This document shows positions 36,783 through 50,315 of a stretch of 64,000 bases of DNA, in pieces. Positions within the stretch are counted from its first letter, which is position 1. Every line of letters begins with the position of its first letter. The notes under the pieces were generated by a model. It saw nothing but the letters and a program-made list of their open reading frames with translations, ran no database searches and was not told the DNA's origin. The translations under genes and the position numbers were made by a program. Source of the DNA: Rhodamnia argentea (taxonomy: Eukaryota; Streptophyta; Magnoliopsida; Myrtales; Myrtaceae); NCBI RefSeq assembly GCF_020921035.1, contig NC_063152.1, positions 30,937,903-31,001,902 of the forward strand. Reading direction: 5' to 3'.

Positions 36783-37148
36783 TTACAGTGTCATCATCGA
36801 GAGCGTGTGCAAGCTACCCGCGTCCCCGCCACCGCCGCCTTGGGCCGCCACCGATCGCCGGACACTTGCCATGCTCCGGCACACCAGACGGATGGCTCTC
36901 CTCAGCCGGGATTCGTCACGGGGACTCGCCGGTCGCTCGGAGCCGGCCACGATCTGAATCAGCTGGAACAAGAAGAGGCTCGACGCTTGCACCACGTCCG
37001 CATGGTTGGTTCTCCGGAAGAGCCCGAGGCCGAGCGAGAGCTTGAGCAAGAACGGCCAGATCAGGCCGCCGGCGAGGATCGGGGCTAGACCCTGGGAAGC
37101 GACCAGTGTGAGCTTGAGCTTTGCCAATGCCACCAAGGGCATCCCCAT
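36783..37148 (-). CDS. Possible small hydrophobic protein of unknown function
   Basis: A 121 aa frame from ATG at 37148 (MGMPLVALAKLKLTL). The first ~45 residues are strongly hydrophobic (LAPILAGGLIWPFLLKLSL) and could be one or two membrane segments or a targeting signal. The rest is basic and Ser-rich with an amphipathic RRAIRLVCRSMASVRRSV stretch and a Gly run. A TATAAA lies about 100 bases upstream with a GA/CT-rich leader between, as in real plant genes, and the ORF is GC-rich against AT-rich flanks. I recognise no family. It may be a lineage-specific gene or chance ORF. Confidence 0.4.
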   Translation of the reverse strand: MGMPLVALAKLKLTLVASQGLAPILAGGLIWPFLLKLSLGLGLFRRTNHADVVQASSLFLFQLIQIVAGSERPASPRDESRLRRAIRLVCRSMASVRRSVAAQGGGGGDAGSLHTLSMMTL

Positions 37149-37246
37149 TTTAGAGAGAGAGAATTTGGCTGGGAATCGACGCACGGAGAGAGAATAAATC
37201 TCAGTGGAGAGCCTTCTGCGATGTCTTATGTTAATAATTATCTGCG

Positions 37247-37252
37247 TTTATA
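37247..37252 (-). promoter_or_regulatory. TATA box candidate for the small ORF
   Basis: TATAAA on the minus strand (in ggatataaacgcag) lies 99 bases before the ATG at 37148. It is a consensus match only. Confidence 0.4.
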
Positions 37253-37761
37253 TCCTACTTCGGATATCCAAAAAGATATAAAAACGGTTCGACTTTCCAT
37301 GCCCTGGCTTTGTCCACGGCACAGAAAAGCTAATGCAGCTTTTGCTAAGAATTAAAGAGAAAAAAAAAATGGTAGCTAGTATCTCTTGAAATAATTACTC
37401 AATAAACAACACTTTGATAGTCGACATTTTATATATATACATTTTTGTGATCCATAAAATATTTATCGTCCGTTCATTTAATTTCGTAAGCGATGCAAGC
37501 GATCATTTTTAAGAAAATATTTTCGGACGTCCTCCACTTTAGCGAGCTCGGTCAATTCCTCCTAATTTCTCCTTAATTATCGCCGTGGAAAAAAAAGATG
37601 GGTACAATAATATGGTCCATGTCATGACACTTTGACGTGGCCTCATGGATACATGTGACCATCTCATTATCGTATGCTATTGGGATATTTCAACAAAATC
37701 GGAAGCGTTGAGGCATATGCCTTCTTTATAAGTTTATTGACTTTTGGGAGAAAATTGGAGG

Positions 37762-38030
37762 GAAAATCATTTAACCGATTCTAAACTTATTATACGGATG
37801 TCAATTCAGTTACAAACTTTCTAATTTTGCCAATTTAACCGTAAACCTTTGCTCGAAATTTCAATACAGTCATTTCCGTCAATTCTCACCGAAAAACACC
37901 AACAAAGCTGTATGTCACGTAAAATGGCCGGCAATGACGGTATCGGCAAAATTGCAAAATTGAGAACTGAAGTGGCATTCGTGCTGTAGGTTTAAGATTA
38001 ACCGGACAATTTTTTCGAAAAATCATATAA
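37762..38030. mobile_element. Inverted-repeat element, family D-like
   Basis: The left part (aaccgattctaaacttatta, tcaattcagttacaaacttt) and the right part (gaactgaagtggcattcgtg, gtaggtttaagattaaccgg) are inverted relatives, with a short inner segment containing ggccggcaatgacgg. It resembles the arms of the family D elements but is shorter and more diverged. Confidence 0.5.
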
Positions 38031-38352
38031 ACAAGAAGTTTTTCATAAACGCATTATTTTGGCCAACACATTTTTTTTTTATTTTGTCAATTTTGCCAAC
38101 CATAAAAAGGAATTATCACAAAAAAAAAGAACAATACTTTGGAGTATGGAGAGGGACAATCTTCTTATCCGATCAGCGAAAACTTTTGGAGCTATATAGA
38201 TTTGATGCAATATAATCCTTTTCTCGAGTCGTTACATGTTCATACAATTGCAGAGAAAGGCTGTTGTCCCGTTCTACATATAGGGGCCGACGAATGTGGC
38301 GCCCAATGCTCGGAAGAAACTTCCATGAAGCTTCGTGCTTTGCAATTGCGGA

Positions 38353-38600
38353 TTTTTAAGGGCGCCCATGGCAACACTTCTGACAAAAAAAAAAAAAAGG
38401 TTGACTTTTCTACGTCTGCTCCCGAGCCGAAGTTAATTTTTTTTATTTATTTCTGAAGAAAAGTAAATTTCTTTTATTCTTCAAGTGGCTCCAAAATTAT
38501 CCAAAAGTAGAAAAATGAAGTTACGTAACCGAATGAGTTTTTGCTCCAGAAGTACTTTTGGAGCATCAATTCCACTCCAGTAGTTACATGTACGAACATT
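38353..38600. mobile_element. Family C-like element, diverged copy
   Basis: It begins aagggcgcccatggcaacac, matching the terminal phrase of the family C ends at 7521 and 56482, followed by ttgacttttctacgtctgct-type sequence. The far end (ccagtagttacatgtacgaa) is a weak inverted match. No GC-rich core. Confidence 0.45.
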
Positions 38601-38640
38601 TTGTTCCATAGAAAATTTTAGAGACAGGCCCTAATAAAGA

Positions 38641-39052
38641 GTGGAAAAATTATCAAAAAAATCTTAAACCTATTGTAATTGTGCTAATTCAGCCATAAAT
38701 CTTTCTTTTTTTTTGTCAATTCAGCTTTAAACCTTTTGCATTTGTGTCAATCCAATCTATCCGGCCAACTTTGATTGGAAATCGTTGACGTGGCTCTGCA
38801 AGAGCCGATATAGCAATTTTTTGTAATATTTCATACGGATTTTATGTTAAAAAAATAACAAAATTATTAAAAATTACTGCGTTAGTGCCGATAGCATTAC
38901 ATCGGCAATTTTAGGCTAGAATTGGCGGGATGGACTGAATTAACGCAAATGTAAAAGGTTTAAGACTGAATTAGCACGAAAAAAAGATTTATGAGTGTAT
39001 TGGCATAATTGTAGTAAGTTCTAGAATATTTTTTTTTTTTTGGTAATTCTCC
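38641..39052. mobile_element. Inverted-repeat element, family D, copy 2
   Basis: The left arm aaaaatcttaaacctattgt, aattgtgctaattcagcc, gccaactttgattgg is inverted at the right end (reverse complement: aacttactacaattatgcca, gcaaatgtaaaaggtttaag region). The inside contains ttgacgtggctctgc and gttagtgccgatagcattac, the same phrases as copy 1 (34914-35432), but without the GC-rich core. Confidence 0.7.
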
Positions 39053-42000
39053 CGATAAAGAGCAGATAATGCAGGTAATGCAGACGAGACGATCCACATG
39101 AGTTGATGGGTTGGCCAGGACAGAGAGTTTTAGACAAACTTCCCTTCTTCGCGTGCGAACCAAAATGGCTTTTGTACGTTTAGACAAGAAGAATTTTTTT
39201 TTTTTGGGGTCTAAATTTAGACAAGAAGATTGGTCGCGTACAAGTTTTAATTTTTCTTATGGTCGAAGTACAAGTTTTAAGTTAGATAGCTCCTTTTCAA
39301 ATTAGAGGCAAATGTTTAGTTTTCTGTTTAAGCCGTGTTTTCCTTAAATCGGTGTTTTGATTGATTTTACAAACGGCCATGTCACCAAAGTTCACTTTAA
39401 GTATAGTTTGCGTGAGTGTCGATAACTTACAAAAAAACCAATCATGGTGGTAGTTTGAGGAAAAAAATTTCGATTCTGAATGGAGAGAAAAATGTTTTTT
39501 TTTTTCATATATTAAAGGGATAATTGCATCATAAATCCTCAAAATTGTCACGAAAGTGCAATTAAATTCTAAAACTTTCATAAAGTACAATTAAATCCTA
39601 AAATTTATCAAATTGATCTTTTTTTTAAGTCTATTCATTTACTCAGTCCAACTTGGCTAATAAAAAATGCCGACGTAGTTGATGTGCATAATAAGGAAAT
39701 TGAATCGCATGGTGCACGATTGGATTCCTTTTCCTTCACTAGAAGGGATTCGAGAAATCCATCTTTTTCGTGAAAATCCATCATATTCGTTTCCTTTTGG
39801 AAGCGATGAAAGGACATGTTTTCTTTTTCGGTTCGAAAATGAAAGGATATTGAAGGCTTCGTTTATTTTGTGAAAATGAGTAATTCTGAAAAATATTTCC
39901 TAAAAAATCGATTATATCACTTATAAAAATGAATGAAAGAAAAAAATATTTTCATCTTCCACGAAAATATTTCAGATATAAATTGTTGCCGATAATGAAA
40001 AGTTTTTCATTGATTGATTATTTAAAATAATGAAAGTGATCATTTTCAGAAAAATATTTCACAAATCATTCATATTTCGCGAAACAAATGCACCCCGAAG
40101 AGTCAAAATAAGCTACCCTACCCGTTGCTCGTCATCTTCATCTTCGGCTAGAAAGGGAGACCCAAAAGCCCAACTCGGAACGAGAGAGCAAACACCCGCC
40201 GTCGGATCGGAGGTCAACGTCGAGATCAACCCCATCGGGACGGCCAGCAACAGTCTCCGCCACTCACTACGACTCCATGAACACTTAAGTTCTGCTGAAC
40301 ATTAAAATTAAAAGACGATCCTAGCCCCTAAATGAAAATATTATTTATTTCCATATTAGGAGCATTATCATGAATTATTGGCGGAGAAGATTGGGAGACG
40401 TATGGCTATGGCTAATGTATTGGTGACTTTTAATGAAATTCTGTATCAACTGGGGAAGATTGGGAAACGTAGTGCTGAACATTATAAGACTAATTGCTTC
40501 TGGTGACGTTCTGAATGATCGTGCGTTGATGGACATTGAAAGCAATATTGGATAGAGTATTGTGCAATGTAAACTGGAGAGCGATGTATCCTAATGCAGA
40601 GAGGCCTTTGCTTTGTCAAATATGGGGGTTGCTTGTTTAGGGGACTTACCTGAATGGAGTAATAAGAAAAGAAATTCTCCAATGCTTGTCGCCAAATTGA
40701 GTGTGGAGTAGGAGTGATCGGTTCCAGGATGGATGGTTCCCACCTTAGAACCGAGAACCACCCGCTGGGGACCGCTTCCGTAAAATGCGAACCATGAACC
40801 ATCCGCTCATTCTATGAATCCATCCGAGAACCGAACCACTGGTCCAATCCGGTTCCCGGTTAGATCCTGGTTATGGTCCTACTGAACACCGACATCAATT
40901 AAAAAAGACAAGAGAACCAGTCCCGAAAGATAGTTTGGTAAAAGTAACTTTCTCAACTGCAATGTTTCAACATAAAATGAAATTCAAGAAAATGTCACCA
41001 GAGCAGTGCCACCACAAGACCAATTTCAAGACTCCAACAGAGAATTCCCTTTTACTGCGTACAGCACGTTGGTAAACAATCAACGGACTAAGCCAAAAAG
41101 TGGAAGCGCTCCCTTGCATTGAGTATGAGGTATAGAACTCAAAATCGGATCAACTGAACACTGAACAGATTTAGGCATTGAAACATTTGGGATCATATGA
41201 TCCTTGGCTAACTTCCAAGGATCGCCTATTAACGTAAAGAAAGTAAATCCCCATATTAGATGTCTTACATTCACTGCACCACAGACCAGCCTTGAGGGAG
41301 ATGGCTTCAAGTAAAAGGTCTGATTGGGCCGGTTGGATGGTTTTCATCCGAAATCGGGAATCGAACCGATACCCGCTGGTTCCAAAAAATTGGAATTGGG
41401 AACCGAATCGGTACCCGCCGGTTACCACCCAAAATCAACCAGTTGAATACGATTTGATCCAGTTTGGGTGGATCATGGTCTTTTTTGCTCACCTCTAATG
41501 TGGAGAAAGGAACCTCAAAGTCTTATTAGATGGACTTAATTGGTTTTAGGACTCAATTGACAAAATAAGGCCTTAGGACAGAAATGACAAGCACAATAGA
41601 TTTTCGACCCAAAAAAAAAAAAAAAAAAATACAATAGGTTTAGGATTTTTTTAGTAATTTTTTTTATAGCCAACTCACGTGCTCAATACTCATGTCTTAG
41701 AAATTATATATATTAGGCCTTTTTTTTTTAATGATTCGATAATAACGTAAGATAAAAGTTTGATACTAGGAACTGCCTTCAAATTCGCTCGGACGAGAAT
41801 GCCAAGACGTCAAATTCGAATTGGCATCGACAAAGAGGATCGTGGCATCTTATACCGAGTTTATAACACGCTATTTCTATCTCATCATGAAAGAGATTTC
41901 AAGCCACATAATAATTCACCTAAGTGATTATAATCTCTCTATGTCTATGATGGGATTAAATTGAGTTGCACACACCTGACTTGTGGTCCTTTCAATTTTA

Positions 42001-42250
42001 GAAAAATACAAGAAAAAATTCAAAAAAAAATCAAAAATCAAGTCTGGCGCACCGGCCATGCCTAACAATATATTTTGAAACCCAAAAATATATATATTTC
42101 TTCCATAATTTTTTGAAAATTTCGTAAATTACTTTCCATTGAAAATAGCCGAAAATCGAGAAAAATACCAAGTTCATTAGGATCTGAAAAAAATAGTCGT
42201 TCGTTTTATTTTAATCCCAATTTCACTTTGGAAACTTCGGTTTTACAAAA
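39053..42250. other. Repeat-rich intergenic region, no gene supported
   Basis: It holds a family F fragment at about 39870-40095. A possible element spans about 40690-41505, whose ends share ggttcc/gaaccg-rich sequence in opposite orientation (gatcggttccaggatgg; reverse complement of gaaccgatacccgctggttc). It also has a poly(A) run at 41610-41630. No complete transposon gene is present. Confidence 0.45.
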
Positions 42251-42522
42251 ATCGATTCGGATTATGAATGATTTTACTTCAGTTTTTTTCTGTTGTTTTA
42301 CCTTGCACTTACTGCTAGTGGGACAGGACACTATGGACCGCACTGAATAGCTATTTTCAGTAAATGACCATTAATCAAATCTTATCTCGATGGATGGCCT
42401 AGGTTTAGCAATTCTGTTTCTCATTGCATTTGTTCATCTTTTCTTTTTCTTTTTTGGGCTCGCACATTAGCAGTTGTCGGTAGGAAACTTCATAAACAAG
42501 GAAAATCTGCAAAGTTCCCTAC

Positions 42523-43405
42523 ATTTTGCACTAATTCATCGTGAACTTGGAGAGCCTCGGACTCAACGAAGTCGATCTCGTGCGCTATGCCGGCTTTCTT
42601 GATAATGGGTAAACCCGTTTCATATGCGATGCGATCCTCATCTGTGTACTATCTGCAGCAATATGATTGTTACGGGAGCAATCCGATCAGATTCTCATTA
42701 TCAGAAGGAAAAATTCAATGGTCCGTTGTAGCATTCAGACGTTTCAGCTGAACTATCATCAACTGACCTGCATCCGGTGCAGTGCCCATCCCGGCCCTGA
42801 GCATCAGCAAATTAATCGCTTCTTGGGTTTGATCTCATGTAATGAACACCAAGCAACTGTTAGCGTTCGATAAACACGACCGGGAGATCACATCCTTCTT
42901 CCTCGATGGAAGCGAAAAAGACTAACAGGAGGCGGCATCAATCACATGAAGCGGTGACTTCTCCTAGCTCCTTAAGCTGTTCCAGTTCACGTGGGAAGAC
43001 GCTTGTGTCCAAAATGTACTGCCAAATTTGAGCACATGGATGAGAGCAAAACATTAAGGAAGCATTGGCAAATGGCAATAGAAGAGAAGGTAAACAGTCC
43101 TAGGTATCAAGCAGAATGGGTTCGATTTCGTATAGGTTGTTCGGTCCCACAATGACTGCATTTGGCAAATCCCAGAATGGCTGCTTTCTACAGGATTTTT
43201 CGGAGAGCTGCAGTTAGTCGGGCATGTTGAAGCTGAGCGCACTTGCTAAATACCATTCAAGCGCAGCAAACAACAGCACTGGAAAAAGAAAGAAAGAAGG
43301 AAAGAGGATGTTGAGACAATTGGTAGTGTACCTGATACAATTCCTTACTTTGCAATAACCCCTTGTTGGAGCTTGAGTACACTATCGTTTCCTCTTCCAA
43401 ATTTT
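42523..43405 (-). pseudogene. CCoAOMT-like pseudogene, copy A
   Basis: Relics of exons 1-4 are in order. Exon 1 relic at about 43337-43405 (LEEETIVYSSSNKGLLQSKE; the ATG is now TTG). Exon 2 relic near 42950-43024 (YILDTSVFPRELEQLKEL). Exon 3 relic near 42715-42800 (PDAGQLMIVQLKRLNAT, then a truncated RTIEF where the SAM motif EIG.FTGYSLL should be). Exon 4 relic at 42523-42652 (AYETGLPIIKKAGIAHEIDF, frame lost at its start). Exon 5, which holds the metal-binding Asp region, is absent. Intact enzymes are about 240 aa and methylate caffeoyl-CoA or flavonoids using SAM and a divalent metal. This copy cannot make one. Confidence 0.85.
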
Positions 43406-43549
43406 GCTCTCCTTATCGAAATTGCAGATTTGTTGGATCAAACCGCCTCGACATCAAGGAAACGACCTTCTGGTATATCGCGGATATTTTTGATGAAATA
43501 TGACCTAGAATGCAGTTCAGTCCATTAATACCTAAGTTCTAACGGTATT

Positions 43550-44960
43550 ACAGTTTGGTGGTGTGGTTAGTTGATGGTTATGATATCACAACCATCAAAA
43601 TCTCCCTGGTTATATATTGTGAACAGGCTCACTCATTCTATTTTCTGCATCATCCAACTGCAGAATCGTTTTTGAGGCCACAGGTCATCGAGTACGCTTC
43701 AAAAGAGCCCCTTTCCCGACTCAAATGCACGTCTTCCGAGAGCATCATAAAGATGCTTTCTATTATTATCCAGGTTCGAGGACAATAATGCAAGAACAAG
43801 GACAAAAGGGCTAGTCCTGCACTTTAAAATCACATGGTTCGGCAGATTGTGCAACTGAGATTCCTGGTAGTTGACCGCTAGCATTTGCAGAACTATGAAG
43901 TATCCTTGTTATTGTAACTAGACTCAGTCTGATTGAATGTCAAAGCATTATACCTATCCATTCTCTTCCATTTCTGTGTTCTCTTCATAGCATAGTACAA
44001 ACTCTTACTGAGTCAAATTTCCTGTGATATCCAGAAATGACCCCGAGTGACCACAGGTCCACGATCGACAAACTTTGATGTTTGTTATTTCTAGGAGACG
44101 TACGTATGATTATCATGGAAAGTGATCTTCACTGCGCAACAAGGAGTATACTTGACTAATTAAAATGCCCCCTCTATAGAAAGCTGTAACTTAGATGTCA
44201 GAAACTTGCCTAACTTATTGAAGCTTCGAGAACTGGCTGCATGGTAATGCCTTATTACCCCCCAGGAATTGAGGGAACTGTTAAGTTTTTTTGAGATACT
44301 GTTAATGCTGACTAATCTGGTGTTTTAAAGACAAAGGGTCAGTCCCCCACTTCAAAACACCATGGTTTGGTGGAGTGTCTAACTGAGGTTCCTTGGATTT
44401 CACCAAGAGCAATTGTATGACTATGTAATCTCCTTATTATCGTAACTAGACTCGGTCGAAAGAAAAACACAATGCGAGGAAATAAACTACGTATTTCAAC
44501 ATAGGCACCGTGTGCTCTGAGAAGAAATTACTCGTCAGTGTCGTTATAGAGGCCACGCACACTCAGGATGATTTCAAGAACCTTTTTTTTCCCTCCCTTT
44601 CAGGATGAGCCTTTTTTTGACAACAACAGCATCATAATGATGTTTTCGATTATCATCTTTCTTTTCGAGGAAATTATCAACAACAGTTATAGGGCGTAAT
44701 CATAGGGCTACATTAGAAACTGGTGGTATTAAGCTTAGTGTTATCAGGTGAAAAAAATTCTTGAACAGCAATCATCTGCTCTAGGAACTTTCCCTGGAAG
44801 TCATCTGACACTGGGTTTGCTCAAAGAAAAAAAACTTGAAATGCACTAATAGGTTGCGAGACTATTCTCTGCCGACTCTGTTTGTATTTGGACCGTTGAT
44901 CAAACAAATTGAAGGCCGTCTATGTCAGACATAATTTGTTTGCAGATAGCCGCAAAGTAC
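43550..44960. repeat. Duplicated upstream block of the CCoAOMT array, copy 1
   Basis: This block closely parallels 47320-48620. Shared landmarks in the same order are tggttagttgatgg.../gtggttggttcattg, the leader attctcttccatttctg, atgaccccgagtgacc, gaccttcactg-like sequence, aatgccccctctat, and gaaactggtggta...aagcttagtg. It represents the 5' flanks of old CCoAOMT-like genes (coding strand minus), retained after exon loss. Confidence 0.8.
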
Positions 44961-45542
44961 GTAATTGAGAAAAGAAAATCAAGAGTATGGCAATGATTTT
45001 GTTACAGTCAGAGTAATCAGATTGCGCTCATCTCAATCTGTTCTTTTACCCTTCATGGTATGTTAGTGAGACAGGACTCTGCTGTGATGTTCTGCCTAAC
45101 TGCAATTAGTTCTCTTGCCCTGGAAGCAAGAACTGGGCAGGATAAGATGTTGCTTTGTGATAGTTTCTCCGTCAATCTGTTGCTTGACAGGACCCTGTAG
45201 AGAGTCACCACATTTATTTGGGATAGATGCTCTCATTTTGAAAAAAATGAATCTGTGGATGACTTCAATACAACATGTGACAAACTCACCTTAAAAAATG
45301 AAAAGGCACTTGAATAAGATTTGCCGACGCCACGACAAAATAACTAGAACATTTGTATCAACAATATTTACTAATCATCATTGGTAGCTCTTTCTGATGA
45401 CCACACCAATCTTAAACATATTCGTAGATGTCGTATCTATTGCAATGGACCAGATAACGACATGCCAAAGATATGAGAAGTGACAGGTAATGCGATCTCC
45501 TCTTTAAAAGAGTGAATTATGCGGGGGTAAACAGATGAAAAC

Positions 45543-46916
<1,374 letters not shown>

Positions 46917-47319
46917 TCTTGCTCTTTCCTTAGAATACCACTGCCTTCACATCAAGTAAGTGACCCCAAAATGACCATATGTTCCCTGCTAACAAACATG
47001 GATTTTAGCGATATCTCGCTGCAAGGGATCTCCTCTACTGATTAAAATGCCTCATCCATGAAAGGCTGTAAATTAGAGGTTGGAACTTGCCTTACTTATT
47101 GAAGCTTGGAGAACTAGCTCTGCATATTAATGGCCAAATACCAAGTTCTCTTTATGACATATGGAGGCTGACTAATTCGGTGCAAGACAAGGACTGCTCA
47201 TTTTACTTTAGAATAACATAAACTATGCTTTCGAGGAGTGTCTGATTCATGTTCACGGTAGTTGGTTTTGGGATATTATACTATGTCGTCTCGTTGGTAC
47301 TTTATTATAAACGCGCCAG

Positions 47320-48620
47320 ATATTACAGTTTTGTGGAGTGGTTGGTTCATTGTCGGAATATCTCAGCTATCGGAGATTATATATTGGAAACAGCTTACTC
47401 ATTCGATTTTCTATGTACCACAATCTGCCAGATGAACTTTGTCCTTAAAGTTGTTGAAAACATGTTTATATACTATGTGAGAGTTTAGTACCCACAGTTA
47501 GATCCTGCGAACGTGAGGTTAATTGCCAAGAAAAATTTCAAATAGATGTTTTGAAACCTTTCAAGCAATGATAATCAGGTGAACCATGGCATCTTCCAGC
47601 ATGTTATGACCAGACTTCCTCACTCTGCAATAGCGCCTTGCTGTAATTCAATGCTGCTTTCATTCTCTTCCATTTCTGTTTTCTCTTCCTTAGCAAAATA
47701 CAAACTCTCACCGAGTCAAACATCCTGCAGTATCCATAAATGACCCCGAGCGACCCCAAGTTCACGGTTGTCAAACTTCGAAGTCTGTGATTTCTATGGG
47801 ACGTACGGATTTTTATCACGGAATGTGACCTTCACTGTGCTATAAGGAGTCCACTCGACTAATTAGAATGCCCCACCTATTAAAAGCTGTGACTTAGAGG
47901 TCATAAATTTGCCTTACTTATCGAAAGTTCAAGCACTAGCTGCACGTTAATGGCGATTTATCCCCCTGAAATTGAGGGAACTGTCAAGTTATTCTGATAT
48001 ACTGTTACTGCTGACTAATCTAGTGTTTTAAAGACAAAAGGGTTGATCCTGCACTTCAAAACAATGTGGTTTGGTGGAGTGTCTGACTAAGGTTCCTGGT
48101 AGTTGACCAGTAGCAATTGTAAGACTATGAAACATCCTCGTTATTGTAACTAGACTCAGTGGTTGGAAAACAATATGCGATGACATAAGCTACATATTTC
48201 AACATAGGCACCGTCTGCTTTGAGAAGTAATTTATCTGTCATTGTCATTCTAGAGTGCTTTCGCGAGGAGCATTTCTCTGATAGTATCACAATGATGTTT
48301 CCGATTATCATCTTTCTTTCATTTTCTGAGCTTCGAGGAAATTATCCATGAACAACTGTTATAGGACGTCATGCTAGTGCTACATAAGAAACTGGTGGTA
48401 GTAAGCTTAGTGCTATCAGGTGAATAACAATTCTTGAACTGCAATCCGCCCTCAGGAACTCTGCCCTTGAAGTTATTCGAAACTTGTTTTGGTTAAAGAG
48501 AACAACTTCAAATGCATTAATCGGTTGGGAGACAGTTCATCTGCCAACATCTGTTTATATTTGGATTGTTGATCCAACAAAATTGCAGGTTGTCTTTGGC
48601 AGACATGTGATCTGTTAGCA
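47320..48620. repeat. Duplicated upstream block of the CCoAOMT array, copy 2
   Basis: Pairs with 43550-44960 over most of its length, including nearly identical stretches such as aaactggtggta.taagcttagtgctatcag. It carries an exon 1 relic (next entry) that copy 1 has lost. Its right end stops abruptly at the truncated 3' part of pseudogene copy C near 48630. Confidence 0.8.
47604..47700 (-). pseudogene. CCoAOMT-like exon 1 relic
   Basis: Reads MKAALNYSKALLQSEE, the first-exon peptide of the family. The usual MEEK start is broken because two bases are missing between the ATGGAAGAG and the second ATG. No exons 2-5 follow; downstream sequence runs straight into the flank of copy B. It marks a separate, otherwise deleted array member. 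Confidence 0.75.
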
Positions 48621-48632
48621 GATTGAACTCGA

Positions 48633-49120
48633 TCAGCAGCTTTCGGCCCTCCTTATATTTCTCTCCAACTGCATCTTCAGGCATCGCAGCAGTTCCTCCC
48701 CAGAGGGGTGTCGTCGTAGATGACTAGTCCTCCCACTTCGACCAGTTTCATTAACCTCTCATGATAATTCAAGTAGTTGATTTCGTCCACATCGACAAAG
48801 GCAAATTCAAAGCTCCCCTCGTTATCAAACTGCAATTTGTTTCATTATGCCAAATCCCCATCAGGCTCGACGCCACAAGGTGTAAGCATAAGAAATAAGC
48901 GTTGCAAGGCATGCGATGCAAGTAGTAAATAGTCCGTCACAATGTATTTTGAAGCAAGATTAGCTCGATCTATCAAAGTATATCCGTATAACGTTTCTTT
49001 TAGAACATCTGATGCGGTAGGAAGAAACTGCATACACTAGGAAAGGCTGGGACATGACCCACGTTTTCCATTAACTCATCTAGAGCTCGGAGAGCCTCGG
49101 TTTCGATGACGTTGACTTTG
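48633..49120 (-). pseudogene. CCoAOMT-like pseudogene, copy C (3' part only)
   Basis: Exon 4 relic at about 49120-49063 (ECKVNVIETEALRALDELME, donor GTGGGT intact) and exon 5 relic at about 48833-48633 ([18 protein letters not shown], then [11 protein letters not shown]). One extra C after IYDDT shifts the frame, after which [19 protein letters not shown] is readable in the next frame. The exon is cut off at IEF, about 30 residues before the normal end. Exons 1-3 are missing. The upstream edge runs into an inverted repeat of exon 4 sequence. Confidence 0.85.
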
Positions 49121-49188
49121 CACTCTCGATGACGTTGACTTTGTTCTCTTGTGGAGTACAAAGTCAACGTCATCGAATCCGAGGCTCT
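49091..49188. repeat. Gene-derived inverted repeat from CCoAOMT-like exon 4
   Basis: The 30-base arm 49091-49120 is repeated inverted at 49159-49188 with one mismatch. An 18-base part of the left arm (tcgatgacgttgactttg) is also repeated directly at 49126-49143, 15 bases from the right arm. Transcripts of either strand would fold into a hairpin with a 30-bp or an alternative 18-bp stem. One arm is the true exon 4 antisense sequence. Confidence 0.9.
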
Positions 49189-50315
49189 CCTCGCCCAGGC
49201 CGTGATGCCTAATTTTTACTTACCTTGCCCTTTTTTATATTCTCTGTGTTTTTTGATCTAAAATTCCTTTTTAAATTTATTTAATTAAGACTTAGGCCAA
49301 ACCTTAAAAATATATATTTTTTTAAAATGACCGCTTATCTGATTTACAAAATAAACGAACTAAAAAAAAATTCATCTTCCACCATTATTTCATTATCGAT
49401 ACAAAATATAAATTTTTAAGACAAATATTTTCCAAATAATTCGTTTTTCGCAAACAAAGGTATCTAACAATTGTCCGTTCCGCATTTAGTTGCCCAGTAT
49501 TTATCGTGGCCATGATAACTAGTACACATTTCCGATCCTCTTATACAGTAAGAAAGGTCATCTTAATGTTCTAATGCCCCCCAATTTACATGAACCGACA
49601 TTTTGAAAACGGTTCTCTATATTAACCGGGGAACGAACCGGGGAATTGGATCCCCATCCCCATGTGAACAGACATATAACCTTTGACAAAAAATGAAAAA
49701 GAGAACAGACACATATGATATAACCGGTTGGCTGATGCCGGTTCAGTTCGATTTGGTCTCCGACTCCGAGTTGCTCACCCGATACCCTTCAAAACCAGAC
49801 CATCGCTCTATCACAGACGTGCTCCGGCGCCGGCTCCGTCACGCGCTCTGTCCGCTTGCCCCGGTCGCTCGCAGTGGCTTCGCCGTCGTCGCTCGTAGCG
49901 ACCCGATCCGACCCGACGCCACGCCACACCCCCGACCCCGCGCAGCCGCTGCTGTGGTCGTTGGACCTCAGGTACGGGGTACCCTACTCCGTCTCTCTCT
50001 GTCTCTCTTTTTCGTTGACAAATTATTGACGCTTCTAAAACCCCAATTCTTTGGGAAGCAGCAACGGGTTTCGGGTTTGCTGTGCAGCACGATTTCCCAG
50101 GTTTGTTCTTTCTTTTCTCCCCCTAATTTTCCACTCTTTTCCCTTACTTTACGCTCCAGTTCCATTGTGGGTTTCTGCTAAATTTTCTGCAAGTTGGATC
50201 CTTTTCGGCCATCCATGTAAGTTCGTGTTCGAATGTGCTGTCCAAATGAAGCGCTTGTTTATCCTGTTAATCGGTAACAGACAACTGGGATTTGTTTCCG
50301 TAGGAGTTTGGAGTA
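49189..50315. other. Intergenic and 5' leader of the deoxyhypusine synthase gene
   Basis: AT-rich to about 49690, with family F-like phrases at 49330-49460, then GC-richer. The open frame at 49693-50181 shows no domain and is probably promoter and 5' UTR. A good acceptor (gtttccgtag) 13 bases before the ATG at 50316 suggests a 5'-UTR intron, perhaps with a donor at 50100 (cccag|gtttgt). Confidence 0.45.

Noticed and set aside
49693-50181. 162-codon ORF before the deoxyhypusine synthase gene
   Set aside because: Low-complexity and without a domain; it spans likely promoter and 5'-UTR sequence with a probable leader intron.
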